In this document: piece after piece, positions 1 to 5,827 of the stretch
How the letters are laid out: each line of letters starts with the position of its first letter
How positions within the stretch are numbered: position 1 is the stretch's first letter
Source of the DNA: JAPYTU01 sp036166735
Lineage (GTDB): Bacteria > Bacteroidota > Bacteroidia > Cytophagales > MED-G16
Length of the DNA stretch: 8,554 nucleotides
Assembly: GCA_036166735.1 (NCBI GenBank)
Contig: JAYZHG010000091.1
Coordinates: 1-8,554, forward strand
Reading direction: 5' to 3'
Notes under the pieces: generated by a model
The model's database searches: none
Told to the model about the DNA's origin: nothing
Seen by the model: only the letters and a program-made list of their open reading frames with translations
Made by a program: the position numbers and the translations under genes

Positions 1-267
1 GAATATATGCCTTTTGATAAAAAAACATTAGTTTTTAAAGTAAAAAATAAAATATATACACTTACTAACATTGAAAATTTTGAATTTATTAATCTTAAAT
101 GTAATCCTGAAAAAGCTTTGGAATTAAGAGAAAGATATTATTCGGTTAAACCTGGTTATCATATGAACAAAAAGCATTGGAATAGCATTTATATCAAGGG
201 GAATGATATAAACAATAATCTTATAAAGGAATGGATATTAGACTCATACAATCTAGTTTCAAAATAA
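1..267 (+). CDS. MmcQ/YjbR family protein, 5' end off the window
   Basis: This is the C-terminal part of a small MmcQ/YjbR-family protein (CyaY-like fold, often called DNA-binding, cellular role not settled). The frame is open from base 1, so the methionine at base 7 is probably internal. Family members are about 115-120 residues long, and the 88 codons visible here lack roughly the first 30. Family signatures are clear: a PFDxxTLVFKV-like strand at the left edge, then INLKCNPEKALELRERY, then VKPGYHMNKKHWNSIY, and a C-terminal helix ending near SYNLV. The protein has no membrane segment and should be cytoplasmic. It is followed by 76 non-coding bases holding the promoter of the next gene, so it looks like its own transcription unit or the end of one. 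The family call is firm; the function is not known. Confidence 0.88.
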   Translation, partial: EYMPFDKKTLVFKVKNKIYTLTNIENFEFINLKCNPEKALELRERYYSVKPGYHMNKKHWNSIYIKGNDINNNLIKEWILDSYNLVSK

Positions 268-300
268 ATTAAAAACTCCTCATTTTTAACGGCTAAATCC

Positions 301-326
301 ACTCCCCTTTTGAACTTTGATTTGTT
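301..326 (+). repeat. Intergenic direct repeat, copy 1
   Basis: ACTCCCC followed by TTTTGAACTTTGATTTGTT. It matches bases 1125-1151 at all but two substitutions and one inserted C. It contains the -33 element and most of the promoter spacer, plus a C-rich upstream block that a promoter alone would not require. A more degenerate relative lies at 1830-1849. Confidence 0.7.
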
Positions 327-339
327 ATGGGTAGATTAG
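308..339 (+). promoter_or_regulatory. Bacteroidota-type promoter for the ABM-fold gene
   Basis: TTTTG (308-312) is followed by 19 bases and then TAGATTAG (332-339). This fits the Bacteroidota sigma consensus of TTTG near -33 and TAnnTTTG near -7, with one mismatch in the -7 box. The start codon follows after four bases, so transcription would begin at or next to the ATG, giving a leaderless or nearly leaderless mRNA. The spacing is the same as in three other gaps of this window. Confidence 0.55.
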
Positions 340-343
340 AAAG

Positions 344-658
344 ATGAAAAAAATACTAATACCTTCAGGTTCAACACTAGCTACATTTGTTTATGAAAAA
401 TCATCTAACCTTGATGGATATGAAGAAATGGATAAGTTAACAATTAATGAAGTAAAAAAAATTGATGGTTTTTTAGGTTCTGAACTCTTTGGTGACGGAA
501 AGAAAAATATATTTATATCATATTGGAGAGATAAAAATTCTATTGAAAAATGGAAAAAAAATACTCTTCATAAACAAGCAAAAGCAAAAGGTAAAAAATG
601 GTATAAAAATTACAAAATGATGTTTTCAATACTATTAAATGATTATTACATAAACTAA
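344..658 (+). CDS. ABM-fold (antibiotic biosynthesis monooxygenase-like) protein
   Basis: This 104-residue cytoplasmic protein resembles the ABM superfamily: small ferredoxin-like dimers that include cofactor-free quinol monooxygenases and heme-degrading enzymes. The visible pattern is GFLGSELF (about 42-49), then the strand IFISYWRD (56-63), the helix SIEKWKKNTLHKQAKAKG (66-83), then WYKNYKMMFSIL (86-97). The ISYW...W...H arrangement (W61, W70, H76, W86) is typical of bacterial ABM proteins of this size. The start at 344 is fixed by an in-frame stop at 332-334. That stop overlaps the proposed -7 box, which leaves almost no room for a leader. The substrate cannot be predicted, because the fold covers enzymes with different reactions and some members with no known activity. 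Confidence 0.8.
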   Translation: MKKILIPSGSTLATFVYEKSSNLDGYEEMDKLTINEVKKIDGFLGSELFGDGKKNIFISYWRDKNSIEKWKKNTLHKQAKAKGKKWYKNYKMMFSILLNDYYIN

Positions 659-679
659 TAACTTCAATTAAAATGTTAA

Positions 680-687
680 TATATTAC
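680..687 (+). promoter_or_regulatory. Possible -7 promoter box for the small membrane gene pair
   Basis: TATATTAC matches TAnnTT and sits exactly four bases before the GTG start at 692, the same spacing as in the neighbouring promoters. The matching -33 position (656-660) reads TAATA, so only half of the promoter is convincing. It may be a weak promoter, or transcription may come from the upstream gene. Confidence 0.3.
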
Positions 688-691
688 TAAT

Positions 692-913
692 GTGAACTTG
701 CACTCAATTATAGGTCTATTAACACTGTTACTGGTTGGTATGAGAAAATTTTTGTTTTATACTTTTCTTTTTGGATTAATTCTACTATTATCAACCGTAT
801 TAGATAAATATTGGAATGAGACTAATGATATTGGTTATTTACCAAGTCTTGGACTTACTTGCCTAACAATTTTTACAAAAGAATATTTAATTCCAACTAT
901 AAAATCAAAATAA
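692..913 (+). CDS. Small membrane protein, first of a tandem paralogous pair
   Basis: This is a 73-residue hydrophobic protein of no family I recognise. It has an N-terminal hydrophobic stretch (about 5-16), a strong membrane segment at about 19-38 and another at about 50-68. A short polar loop with DKYWNETNDIGYL separates the last two, and the C-terminus is basic (IKSK). From residue 18 onward it aligns without gaps to residues 13-68 of the next gene, with about 22 of 56 positions identical by hand count, including DK, the GYL loop, and LIP-IKS at the end. The start is GTG at 692, because the overlapping ATG at 690 runs straight into TGA. ATG at 740 (codon 17) is the alternative and would match the length of the paralog's conserved core. 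The -7-like box four bases upstream favours the GTG. Confidence 0.65.
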   Translation: MNLHSIIGLLTLLLVGMRKFLFYTFLFGLILLLSTVLDKYWNETNDIGYLPSLGLTCLTIFTKEYLIPTIKSK

Positions 914-914
914 A

Positions 915-1124
915 ATGATTTTAACTATTGATAAAATAAAAAATATTTTAAGAAAAATTTTCTTCTATTTTATACTATGGACTGGAATGGTATTAACATC
1001 AATGTTTTTTGATAAGTTTACAAAAATTTCTGATGAGGATGGATATTTAGCAGGCTTAATTATATGGTTATTCTTAATATTTATTATAGAATTTTTAATT
1101 CCTTTTATAAAATCCAGAAATTAA
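915..1124 (+). CDS. Small membrane protein, second of a tandem paralogous pair
   Basis: This 69-residue hydrophobic protein has predicted membrane segments at about 13-33 and 45-65. The polar loop between them is DKFTKISDEDGYL, and the tail is LIPFIKSRN. It is the homolog of the gene just upstream, and the shared loop and tail suggest an old tandem duplication. It starts one base after the upstream stop codon, so the two are almost certainly co-transcribed and translationally coupled. No promoter box with the geometry used elsewhere lies before it. I do not recognise the family. Two-helix proteins of this size can be membrane-stress, immunity or accessory subunits, but nothing here decides between these. 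Confidence 0.7.
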   Translation: MILTIDKIKNILRKIFFYFILWTGMVLTSMFFDKFTKISDEDGYLAGLIIWLFLIFIIEFLIPFIKSRN

Positions 1125-1151
1125 ACTCCCCCTTTTGAATTTTGATTTGTT
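1125..1151 (+). repeat. Intergenic direct repeat, copy 2
   Basis: ACTCCCCC followed by TTTTGAATTTTGATTTGTT, starting directly after the stop codon of the small membrane gene. It is nearly identical to 301-326. Confidence 0.7.
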
Positions 1152-1164
1152 GATTGTAAATTGC
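1133..1164 (+). promoter_or_regulatory. Bacteroidota-type promoter for the DinB-like gene
   Basis: TTTTG (1133-1137), 19 bases, then TAAATTGC (1157-1164), matching TAnnTT of the -7 consensus. Unlike the other copies, the gene starts 24 bases further on, so a leader of about 20 bases is expected. There is no purine-rich Shine-Dalgarno sequence in that leader, as is usual for Bacteroidota. Confidence 0.5.
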
Positions 1165-1188
1165 TATTTCAACTAAACCATCAAGATT

Positions 1189-1800
1189 ATGAAAAAATTA
1201 CTTTATTTTTTAAAAAAAATAAGTTTTATATTAGTTCTTTTAATACCAATCAAAAAAACTTTGAGTCAAGATATAGAACATCTACCATTTAGTAAACTAC
1301 CAAAATTTGAGGAATCTTACAAAGCTAGCTCCGTTGCAAAAAGAGTAATTCAAGGTTTAGGATTTAGATATTATTGGGGAACACATGATTTAAAAGAAAA
1401 AGACTTGAATTATAGGCCTTCTGAAAAAGGAATGTCATCAAAAGAAACTCTAGAACACATATACAGTTTATCACAAATTATATATACTACATTCGCTCAA
1501 AAGCCAAAAATTCATGGAGAAGATTATTCGGTTTTAGAATTTTCATATTTGCGTACAGAAACCCTACGTAACTTAGAAAAAACCGTAAAAATTCTTAATA
1601 ACTTAAAAGATGAAGATATTGATAATCTTCAAATTACATTTAAAAGTGGTAAAACTGAGAATTCTTATCCTTTTTTTTATTTATTAAATGGTCCAATTGC
1701 TGATGCTCTTACACACGTAGGACAAATCATTAGTTTTAGAAGAACCTCAGGAAATCCAATCCCAAAAGGTGTGAATGTTTTTATGGGTATTAAAAATTAA
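1189..1800 (+). CDS. Exported DinB-like (four-helix bundle) protein
   Basis: This 203-residue protein belongs to the DinB/YfiT superfamily, metal-binding four-helix bundles that include thiol-dependent transferases and many proteins of unknown role. A signal peptide is visible: basic KK, then a hydrophobic stretch at about 11-20, with cleavage likely near TLS-Q27. The mature protein should therefore be periplasmic, whereas most DinB proteins are cytoplasmic. The helix following the YYWGTHDLKEKDLNYRPSE region carries ETLEHIY with H90, the first expected metal ligand. The last helix has D172-A-L-T-H176-VGQI, where the common pattern is HxxxH, so one ligand is Asp rather than His. The ending SFRRTSGNP...VNVFMG is typical of exported DinB-like proteins in Bacteroidota. 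It stands alone behind its own promoter. The family call is good; the activity is unknown. Confidence 0.8.
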   Translation: MKKLLYFLKKISFILVLLIPIKKTLSQDIEHLPFSKLPKFEESYKASSVAKRVIQGLGFRYYWGTHDLKEKDLNYRPSEKGMSSKETLEHIYSLSQIIYTTFAQKPKIHGEDYSVLEFSYLRTETLRNLEKTVKILNNLKDEDIDNLQITFKSGKTENSYPFFYLLNGPIADALTHVGQIISFRRTSGNPIPKGVNVFMGIKN

Positions 1801-1829
1801 AAAATCTTACTAACCACATTCCTCTATCT

Positions 1830-1861
1830 TTTTAAATTTTAATTTGTTGTTGATATATTTA
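1830..1861 (+). promoter_or_regulatory. Bacteroidota-type promoter for the 55-residue membrane protein
   Basis: TTTTA (1830-1834), 19 bases, then TATATTTA (1854-1861), which matches seven of eight positions of TAnnTTTG. The spacer shares ATTTGTTG with the repeats at 301 and 1125. The GTG start follows after four bases, again implying little or no leader. The -33 box has A in place of the last G. Confidence 0.5.
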
Positions 1862-1865
1862 AAAT

Positions 1866-2033
1866 GTGAAAAAACGAATCATTTTTTTAATTCTAACTCT
1901 TTCAATTTGTTATTTATATTATTGGATAAACTATGCTAAATCCTCAGAAACATTTAAATACATATTGGCTTTAATATCAATTGTTTCTGTTTTTATTTCT
2001 ATTGTATATTTAAGAAAAAAAATATTTAAATAA
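1866..2033 (+). CDS. 55-residue two-helix membrane protein, GTG start
   Basis: A short gene that an ATG-only search would miss. Translating from GTG at 1866 gives 55 residues: basic KKR, a first hydrophobic segment (about 5-21, ending LYYWINYAK), a short polar turn with SSETFK, a second hydrophobic segment (about 32-48) and a basic tail RKKIFK ending in TAA. The basic ends with two helices between them suggest a hairpin in the inner membrane with both termini in the cytoplasm. Support for its being real comes from the proposed promoter four bases upstream and the clean gap on both sides. Its layout resembles the tandem pair at 692-1124, but it lacks their DK/GYL and LIP-IKS motifs. I do not recognise a family. 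Confidence 0.55.
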   Translation: MKKRIIFLILTLSICYLYYWINYAKSSETFKYILALISIVSVFISIVYLRKKIFK

Positions 2034-2060
2034 ACAAAAAATGTTCTTAATTTCTAATGA

Positions 2061-2092
2061 TTTTGAATTTCAAACTGATGTTTATACATTCA
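2061..2092 (+). promoter_or_regulatory. Bacteroidota-type promoter for the lipoprotein gene
   Basis: TTTTG (2061-2065), 19 bases, then TACATTCA (2085-2092), matching TAnnTT of the -7 box but not its last two bases. The ATG at 2097 follows after four bases. The spacer is unlike that of the repeats, so the conserved spacing here is not simply due to recent duplication. Confidence 0.45.
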
Positions 2093-2096
2093 CAAT

Positions 2097-2918
2097 ATGA
2101 AAAAGTTTTTTATTAAAAAAATAAAATTTATTTCTTTACTTTTTTCGTGTCTGATTTTATCAGCTTGTGATAGGCATTCTGATTTAGAAAACATTCAATT
2201 TACAAACTATATAGACGCATATAACTTAAGAATTTTCGCTAAAGAAGATGTAAGTTCTGATTTTTTAGATAATGTAGGTAAAGCTTATGAAGAGATGTTC
2301 GCTGACAATCCTATGATTGATCAAGATATGCGCTCAAAATATTTATCAACTTCAAAAAATAAATATGTCTATCAACGTGTTGGCGTAGAAGCTTCTTTTG
2401 AAAAAAATGAAAACTATGCATACGGATTTCCTCCAGCTCCTTATCAAGATAATGTAACGGATTATATATGGGAAATGAAACAAGGAGGAAAATCTCAAAT
2501 AGGTGAAGTGATAGAACATCTTTTACATACCATTACTAATGTAATATTATATCTAGCATATATAGAAGATTGGGATTATATGAATTCCACTTCTGCTTTA
2601 TCTTTAGCAACACAAGAAGCAATAGATCAAGGCATTTATGATATCTCTTCATATGAAGAAATAAAAAAAGAAGATATGGAGATGTATTATAAGATTATAA
2701 CTCAGGAATATGCTTACTGGTTAATTCTTGCGGAGTGGGATTATTATATTACTGCAGGTAAAAAAAGAGAAGATATATCAGGAAATGAAGAATTTATCAT
2801 CGGAACTCCTTCTGAAATTCAAGCACAACTTCCTATTGGCCACCAACTTTATAAAGATTATGTGGAAAAAATCCTTAGCATTCCAGATAAGGCAACGATT
2901 ACCTCATTATTCCCATAA
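2097..2918 (+). CDS. Lipoprotein of unknown function with an EHLLH motif
   Basis: This 273-residue lipoprotein has a basic start (MKKFFIKKIK), a hydrophobic stretch and a lipobox LSAC with the lipidated cysteine at 24, so it is anchored in the envelope. The mature part is mostly alpha-helical and acidic. Residues 137-145 read EVIEHLLHT, giving E137, E140, H141 and H144, a HxxH pair with nearby glutamates that looks like a metal site. A later helix has QEYAYWLILAEWDYY (203-217) with E204 and E213, which could add a ligand. This loosely resembles a zincin arrangement, but HExxH itself is absent, and I cannot name a family. It stands alone behind its own promoter and converges with the minus-strand operon 36 bases downstream. 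A metal-dependent hydrolase or a metal-binding protein is only a guess. Confidence 0.7.
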   Translation: MKKFFIKKIKFISLLFSCLILSACDRHSDLENIQFTNYIDAYNLRIFAKEDVSSDFLDNVGKAYEEMFADNPMIDQDMRSKYLSTSKNKYVYQRVGVEASFEKNENYAYGFPPAPYQDNVTDYIWEMKQGGKSQIGEVIEHLLHTITNVILYLAYIEDWDYMNSTSALSLATQEAIDQGIYDISSYEEIKKEDMEMYYKIITQEYAYWLILAEWDYYITAGKKREDISGNEEFIIGTPSEIQAQLPIGHQLYKDYVEKILSIPDKATITSLFP

Positions 2919-2954
2919 AATATTCTATGTCTTTTTAAATATTGTAATCATTTT

Positions 2955-4037
2955 TTAAAACATCTTTTTAAAAGCAACAAATAAGACTGGAATAACAAAT
3001 ACAATCCAATAAGCCCAGGTAAGTGTACCATATCCATTTTTAATTAAATCTACTAAACCAAACTTTTCAGCAATAAAAATGGATATTATTAAAAGTAAAA
3101 TACTAATAATAAACCGACTAATTCTAGATAATTCTTTACCCCTATCACTTTTTAACCAATTAGAAATTCTCTCATTAAATCCATGTATTAAACCAACTCC
3201 AGTTTCAATAAAAGTACCAAAGAGAATTAATTGAAAAATAAATTTAAAAGAATTTGAGCCAATTTTATCTAATAAAAAATTAACAGGAATAATTTCTTGA
3301 TTAATATTGGGATAAAAACTTACCAAACTATAAAATATCATAAAACCAGGTATTATAGCTATAATACCTGCTAAACCACCTGATATAAGAGCTTCTTTTC
3401 TTGTTTTTATACTTGTTAAACAAAATAAAATAGCCGCAACAGGTCCTACATTATAAGCTGCATACATTATACCATTTTTTAACCAAGGAGCAGATTCTTC
3501 AGTTAAAGAAAAATTATTTGATATTTGATTTCCATATATTGAGTTGATCCAAATAACTAATATTATGAATACTAGATAGAGAAAAATTGACCAATAAGAT
3601 AAAAAAGCCTCTATGATTCTACTACCAAAAAAAGATAGTACCCCAACCATCAATATCATAACTATTGTACCTGTAATTGTTGGTAGATCTAAAACTTCCA
3701 TAACTAAATTTCCTGATGCTGAACCTAAGACAGATATCACTAAAACTAGACCTATTAAATAGGTTATTTCATAAAATATCCATCCTCTACCTAAAATTTT
3801 TATTAAAAAAGATCTATAGTCATAAGATCTAAATTGACGCGATAATTCAAATGTACAAGCTAAAACAACACACCAAATAATCATGGAAACAATCATTCCT
3901 AAAATTCCATTTTTTGGTCCCAATAATAGAAAAAACTCTACAAGTTCTCTTCCTGTACCATAACCACCTCCAATTACTAAAGATTGAAAAATAAATCCTG
4001 GAAGTAAATACTTTTTAAACCAACTATTACTTAGCAT
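2955..4037 (-). CDS. YkvI-like membrane transporter (LeuT/APC-type fold)
   Basis: This 360-residue inner-membrane protein has about ten hydrophobic segments and belongs to the YkvI-like family, whose members are related to amino-acid and sodium-coupled transporters with the LeuT fold. The hallmark is the glycine-rich first helix, IGGGYGTGRELVEFF (22-36), where the broken helix of this fold would bind substrate. A second family-like stretch is APWLKNGIMYAAYNVGPVAAIL in the middle. The length is normal for the family, and the short soluble termini agree. It is the last gene of the minus-strand operon and starts 9 bases after the final base of the amidohydrolase stop codon, with an 8-base gap, which suggests coupled expression. 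The natural inference is that it imports a product released by the enzymes encoded upstream, perhaps an amino acid or similar small anion. The substrate is unknown for the family. Confidence 0.82.
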   Translation of the reverse strand: MLSNSWFKKYLLPGFIFQSLVIGGGYGTGRELVEFFLLLGPKNGILGMIVSMIIWCVVLACTFELSRQFRSYDYRSFLIKILGRGWIFYEITYLIGLVLVISVLGSASGNLVMEVLDLPTITGTIVMILMVGVLSFFGSRIIEAFLSYWSIFLYLVFIILVIWINSIYGNQISNNFSLTEESAPWLKNGIMYAAYNVGPVAAILFCLTSIKTRKEALISGGLAGIIAIIPGFMIFYSLVSFYPNINQEIIPVNFLLDKIGSNSFKFIFQLILFGTFIETGVGLIHGFNERISNWLKSDRGKELSRISRFIISILLLIISIFIAEKFGLVDLIKNGYGTLTWAYWIVFVIPVLFVAFKKMF

Positions 4038-4045
4038 AATTAAAA

Positions 4046-5776
4046 TTAATCCTTATACCCAGGTCCCTTCACAAACCTACCTGGAGTAGCGCCTGTATGA
4101 TTACCATATTTAAAAACCTGCTCTCCGTTTACAACTACATGATTAACCCCAGTACTAAACTGATGAGGTTGATTAAAAGTTGCATAATCTTGTATTGTGT
4201 TTTGATCAAATATTACTACATCAGCATAATACCCTTTTTTAAGCATACCTCTGCCTTTTATTTTTAAAGATTTTGCAGGATTTGATGTTAATTTTTTTAT
4301 TGCTTCTTCAAGGGAAATTATTCCTTCATCTCTAACATATTTACCCAATAGCCTAGCAAAGTTTCCATATGCTCTTGGATGTGTATTAGATTCTAAAAAT
4401 TTACCTTCAGGAGTCATTGAGCCTGCATCAGAACCAAATCTCATCCATGGTAAAGCAATTTTTTTCTTTATATTTTCTTCTGACATGATAAAATAAACGG
4501 TTCCAACCCTACTTCCATCTTCAATAACTAAATCCATCATAGTCTCAACTGGATCTTTATTTAAAATTTGAGATGCTTCATATAACGTCTTTCCTGTTAA
4601 ATATCTTAAATCGGGATTAGCAAAACCAATTAAAATTATATTTTTAGCTGAACCAGCTTGCAAGTATAAATTTTCCCATTCATCTGTTGGAGTATTAATT
4701 TCATTAATTACTACTGCTCTAATATCCGGATTTTGAAGTCTTCTCTTCCACTCTGAATAACCACCTTCTTGTACCCATGGTGGCATTGAAGCATCTAAGC
4801 CAGTTGCACCTGCAGTATATGTATACATATCAGCAGTAATATTTAAACCTGCTGACCTAGCAGAATCAACCTTGTCAATAACCATATCTAACTTATGGTG
4901 ATTATCTTTTCCACCAGCTTTTAAGTGATAAATTTCAGCATCTATATTAGCTTCAGAAGAAATTCTTATTAGTTCATCAACACTTTCAAGAAATCTATTT
5001 CCCTCGCTTCGAATATGAGAAATATACATACCCCCGTATTCAGAGGCAACTTTACAAAGCTCAATTAATTCATCCGTTGCAGCATAAAATGCTGGAGCAT
5101 ATATCAGAGATGATCCGATTCCTAATGCTCCTTCTTCCATTGCCTGCCTTACCAACATTTTCATAGAATCTAATTCCATTTCAGTAGGTGGCCTATCATC
5201 ATACCCAATCTGATGTACTCTTAAAGTTGTCGCTCCAACAAAAGATGCAACATTTGTTGAAACACCTTTATCTTCTAAAAATTGTAGGTATTCTCCTAAA
5301 GTTACCCAAGTTAACTCATAACCAGCATCTCCAACACCAAGACCATTTGCCTCTCTATTTTTTTGCATTTCAACATTTAAAGGACCCATTGAAACACCTT
5401 CACCAAAAACTTCTAGAGTAACCCCTTGCCTAATATCTCCCTGAGATCTTCCATCAATTATTATATCATCTACTGCCCAGCTAAGCATATTAATAAAACC
5501 AGGAGATACGGCTTGTTGATTTGCAAAAATTATGTTTTTAGAAACTAAATATTTTGATTCTCCAACATATTCTATCTTATCATTCTTAATTGCAACGTCT
5601 CCAATAAAAGGTTTTTGACCAGAACCATCATAAACTAAACCATTTTTTATCACTAAATCGTAGTTTATAGGCTTAATAATTTTATAAGAATTATCTGTTT
5701 CTCCATCAAATAACCAGATGTATATGGTAAATACTAAAACTACTAAAAAACCTATGTTTGAAATATTTCTCTCCAT
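4046..5776 (-). CDS. Membrane-anchored amidohydrolase, N-acyl-D-amino-acid deacylase family
   Basis: This 576-residue protein belongs to the D-aminoacylase branch of the amidohydrolase superfamily, which hydrolyses the amide bond of N-acyl-D-amino acids. One hydrophobic segment (about 8-23) anchors it, placing the enzyme on the periplasmic side. The N-terminal beta part starts at YDLVIKNGLVYDGSG (39-53). Candidate metal ligands are E126 in FGEG (the position of the family's bridging Cys), H254 in YISHIRSEG, H284 in IYHLKAGG and D450 in FGSDAG. The C-terminal part has SNPAKSLKIKGRG and GYYADVVIFD, as expected. The usual HxH after PGF is missing: residues 92-100 read PGFINMLSW. The metal site must therefore differ from that of classical enzymes, and I recall a subgroup with this same motif. 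It lies 51 bases after the FGE gene and 8 bases before the transporter gene. The family is sure; the substrate is not. Confidence 0.85.
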   Translation of the reverse strand: MERNISNIGFLVVLVFTIYIWLFDGETDNSYKIIKPINYDLVIKNGLVYDGSGQKPFIGDVAIKNDKIEYVGESKYLVSKNIIFANQQAVSPGFINMLSWAVDDIIIDGRSQGDIRQGVTLEVFGEGVSMGPLNVEMQKNREANGLGVGDAGYELTWVTLGEYLQFLEDKGVSTNVASFVGATTLRVHQIGYDDRPPTEMELDSMKMLVRQAMEEGALGIGSSLIYAPAFYAATDELIELCKVASEYGGMYISHIRSEGNRFLESVDELIRISSEANIDAEIYHLKAGGKDNHHKLDMVIDKVDSARSAGLNITADMYTYTAGATGLDASMPPWVQEGGYSEWKRRLQNPDIRAVVINEINTPTDEWENLYLQAGSAKNIILIGFANPDLRYLTGKTLYEASQILNKDPVETMMDLVIEDGSRVGTVYFIMSEENIKKKIALPWMRFGSDAGSMTPEGKFLESNTHPRAYGNFARLLGKYVRDEGIISLEEAIKKLTSNPAKSLKIKGRGMLKKGYYADVVIFDQNTIQDYATFNQPHQFSTGVNHVVVNGEQVFKYGNHTGATPGRFVKGPGYKD

Positions 5777-5827
5777 TTCTACTAAAGTTAAGAATTAATA
5801 ATAATATTAATCCTAATGTTATTAAAA

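Noticed and set aside
276..316. Short tandem similarity (CTCCTCATTTTTAAC then CTCCCCTTTTGAAC, about 26 bases apart)
   Set aside because: Only part of each unit matches and there is no third copy, so it may be chance in low-complexity sequence.
268..1188. The run of small unrelated genes with similar gaps as an integron cassette array with attC sites
   Set aside because: The gaps lack a convincing pair of RYYYAAC / GTTRRRY core sites or the folded inverted-repeat structure of attC, no integrase is visible, and each gap carries a promoter-like module, unlike typical promoterless cassettes.
2041..2100. A 19-codon ORF whose TGA overlaps the ATG of the lipoprotein gene, as a possible leader peptide
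   Set aside because: It is short, has no attenuator-like composition or hairpin, and the likely promoter of the lipoprotein gene lies inside it, so the mRNA would not include it.
2919..2957. A bidirectional terminator between the converging units
   Set aside because: Only a short A/T stem (TTTTAAA with TTTAAAA) with a long loop can be drawn. There is no GC-containing hairpin, so no terminator is called.
2728..2958. Plus-strand 76-codon frame overlapping the end of the lipoprotein gene
   Set aside because: It lies in another frame of a well-supported gene, and its translation has no recognisable features.
5188..5421. Plus-strand 77-codon frame inside the amidohydrolase gene
   Set aside because: It is antisense to conserved amidohydrolase coding sequence, and its His/Leu-rich product is typical of a shadow frame.
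5783..5790. Minus-strand TAACTTTA six bases before the amidohydrolase start, as an internal promoter
   Set aside because: The -7 match is fair, but no TTTG sits about 19 bases upstream, and in an AT-rich 51-base gap such a match is expected by chance. A weak internal promoter remains possible.
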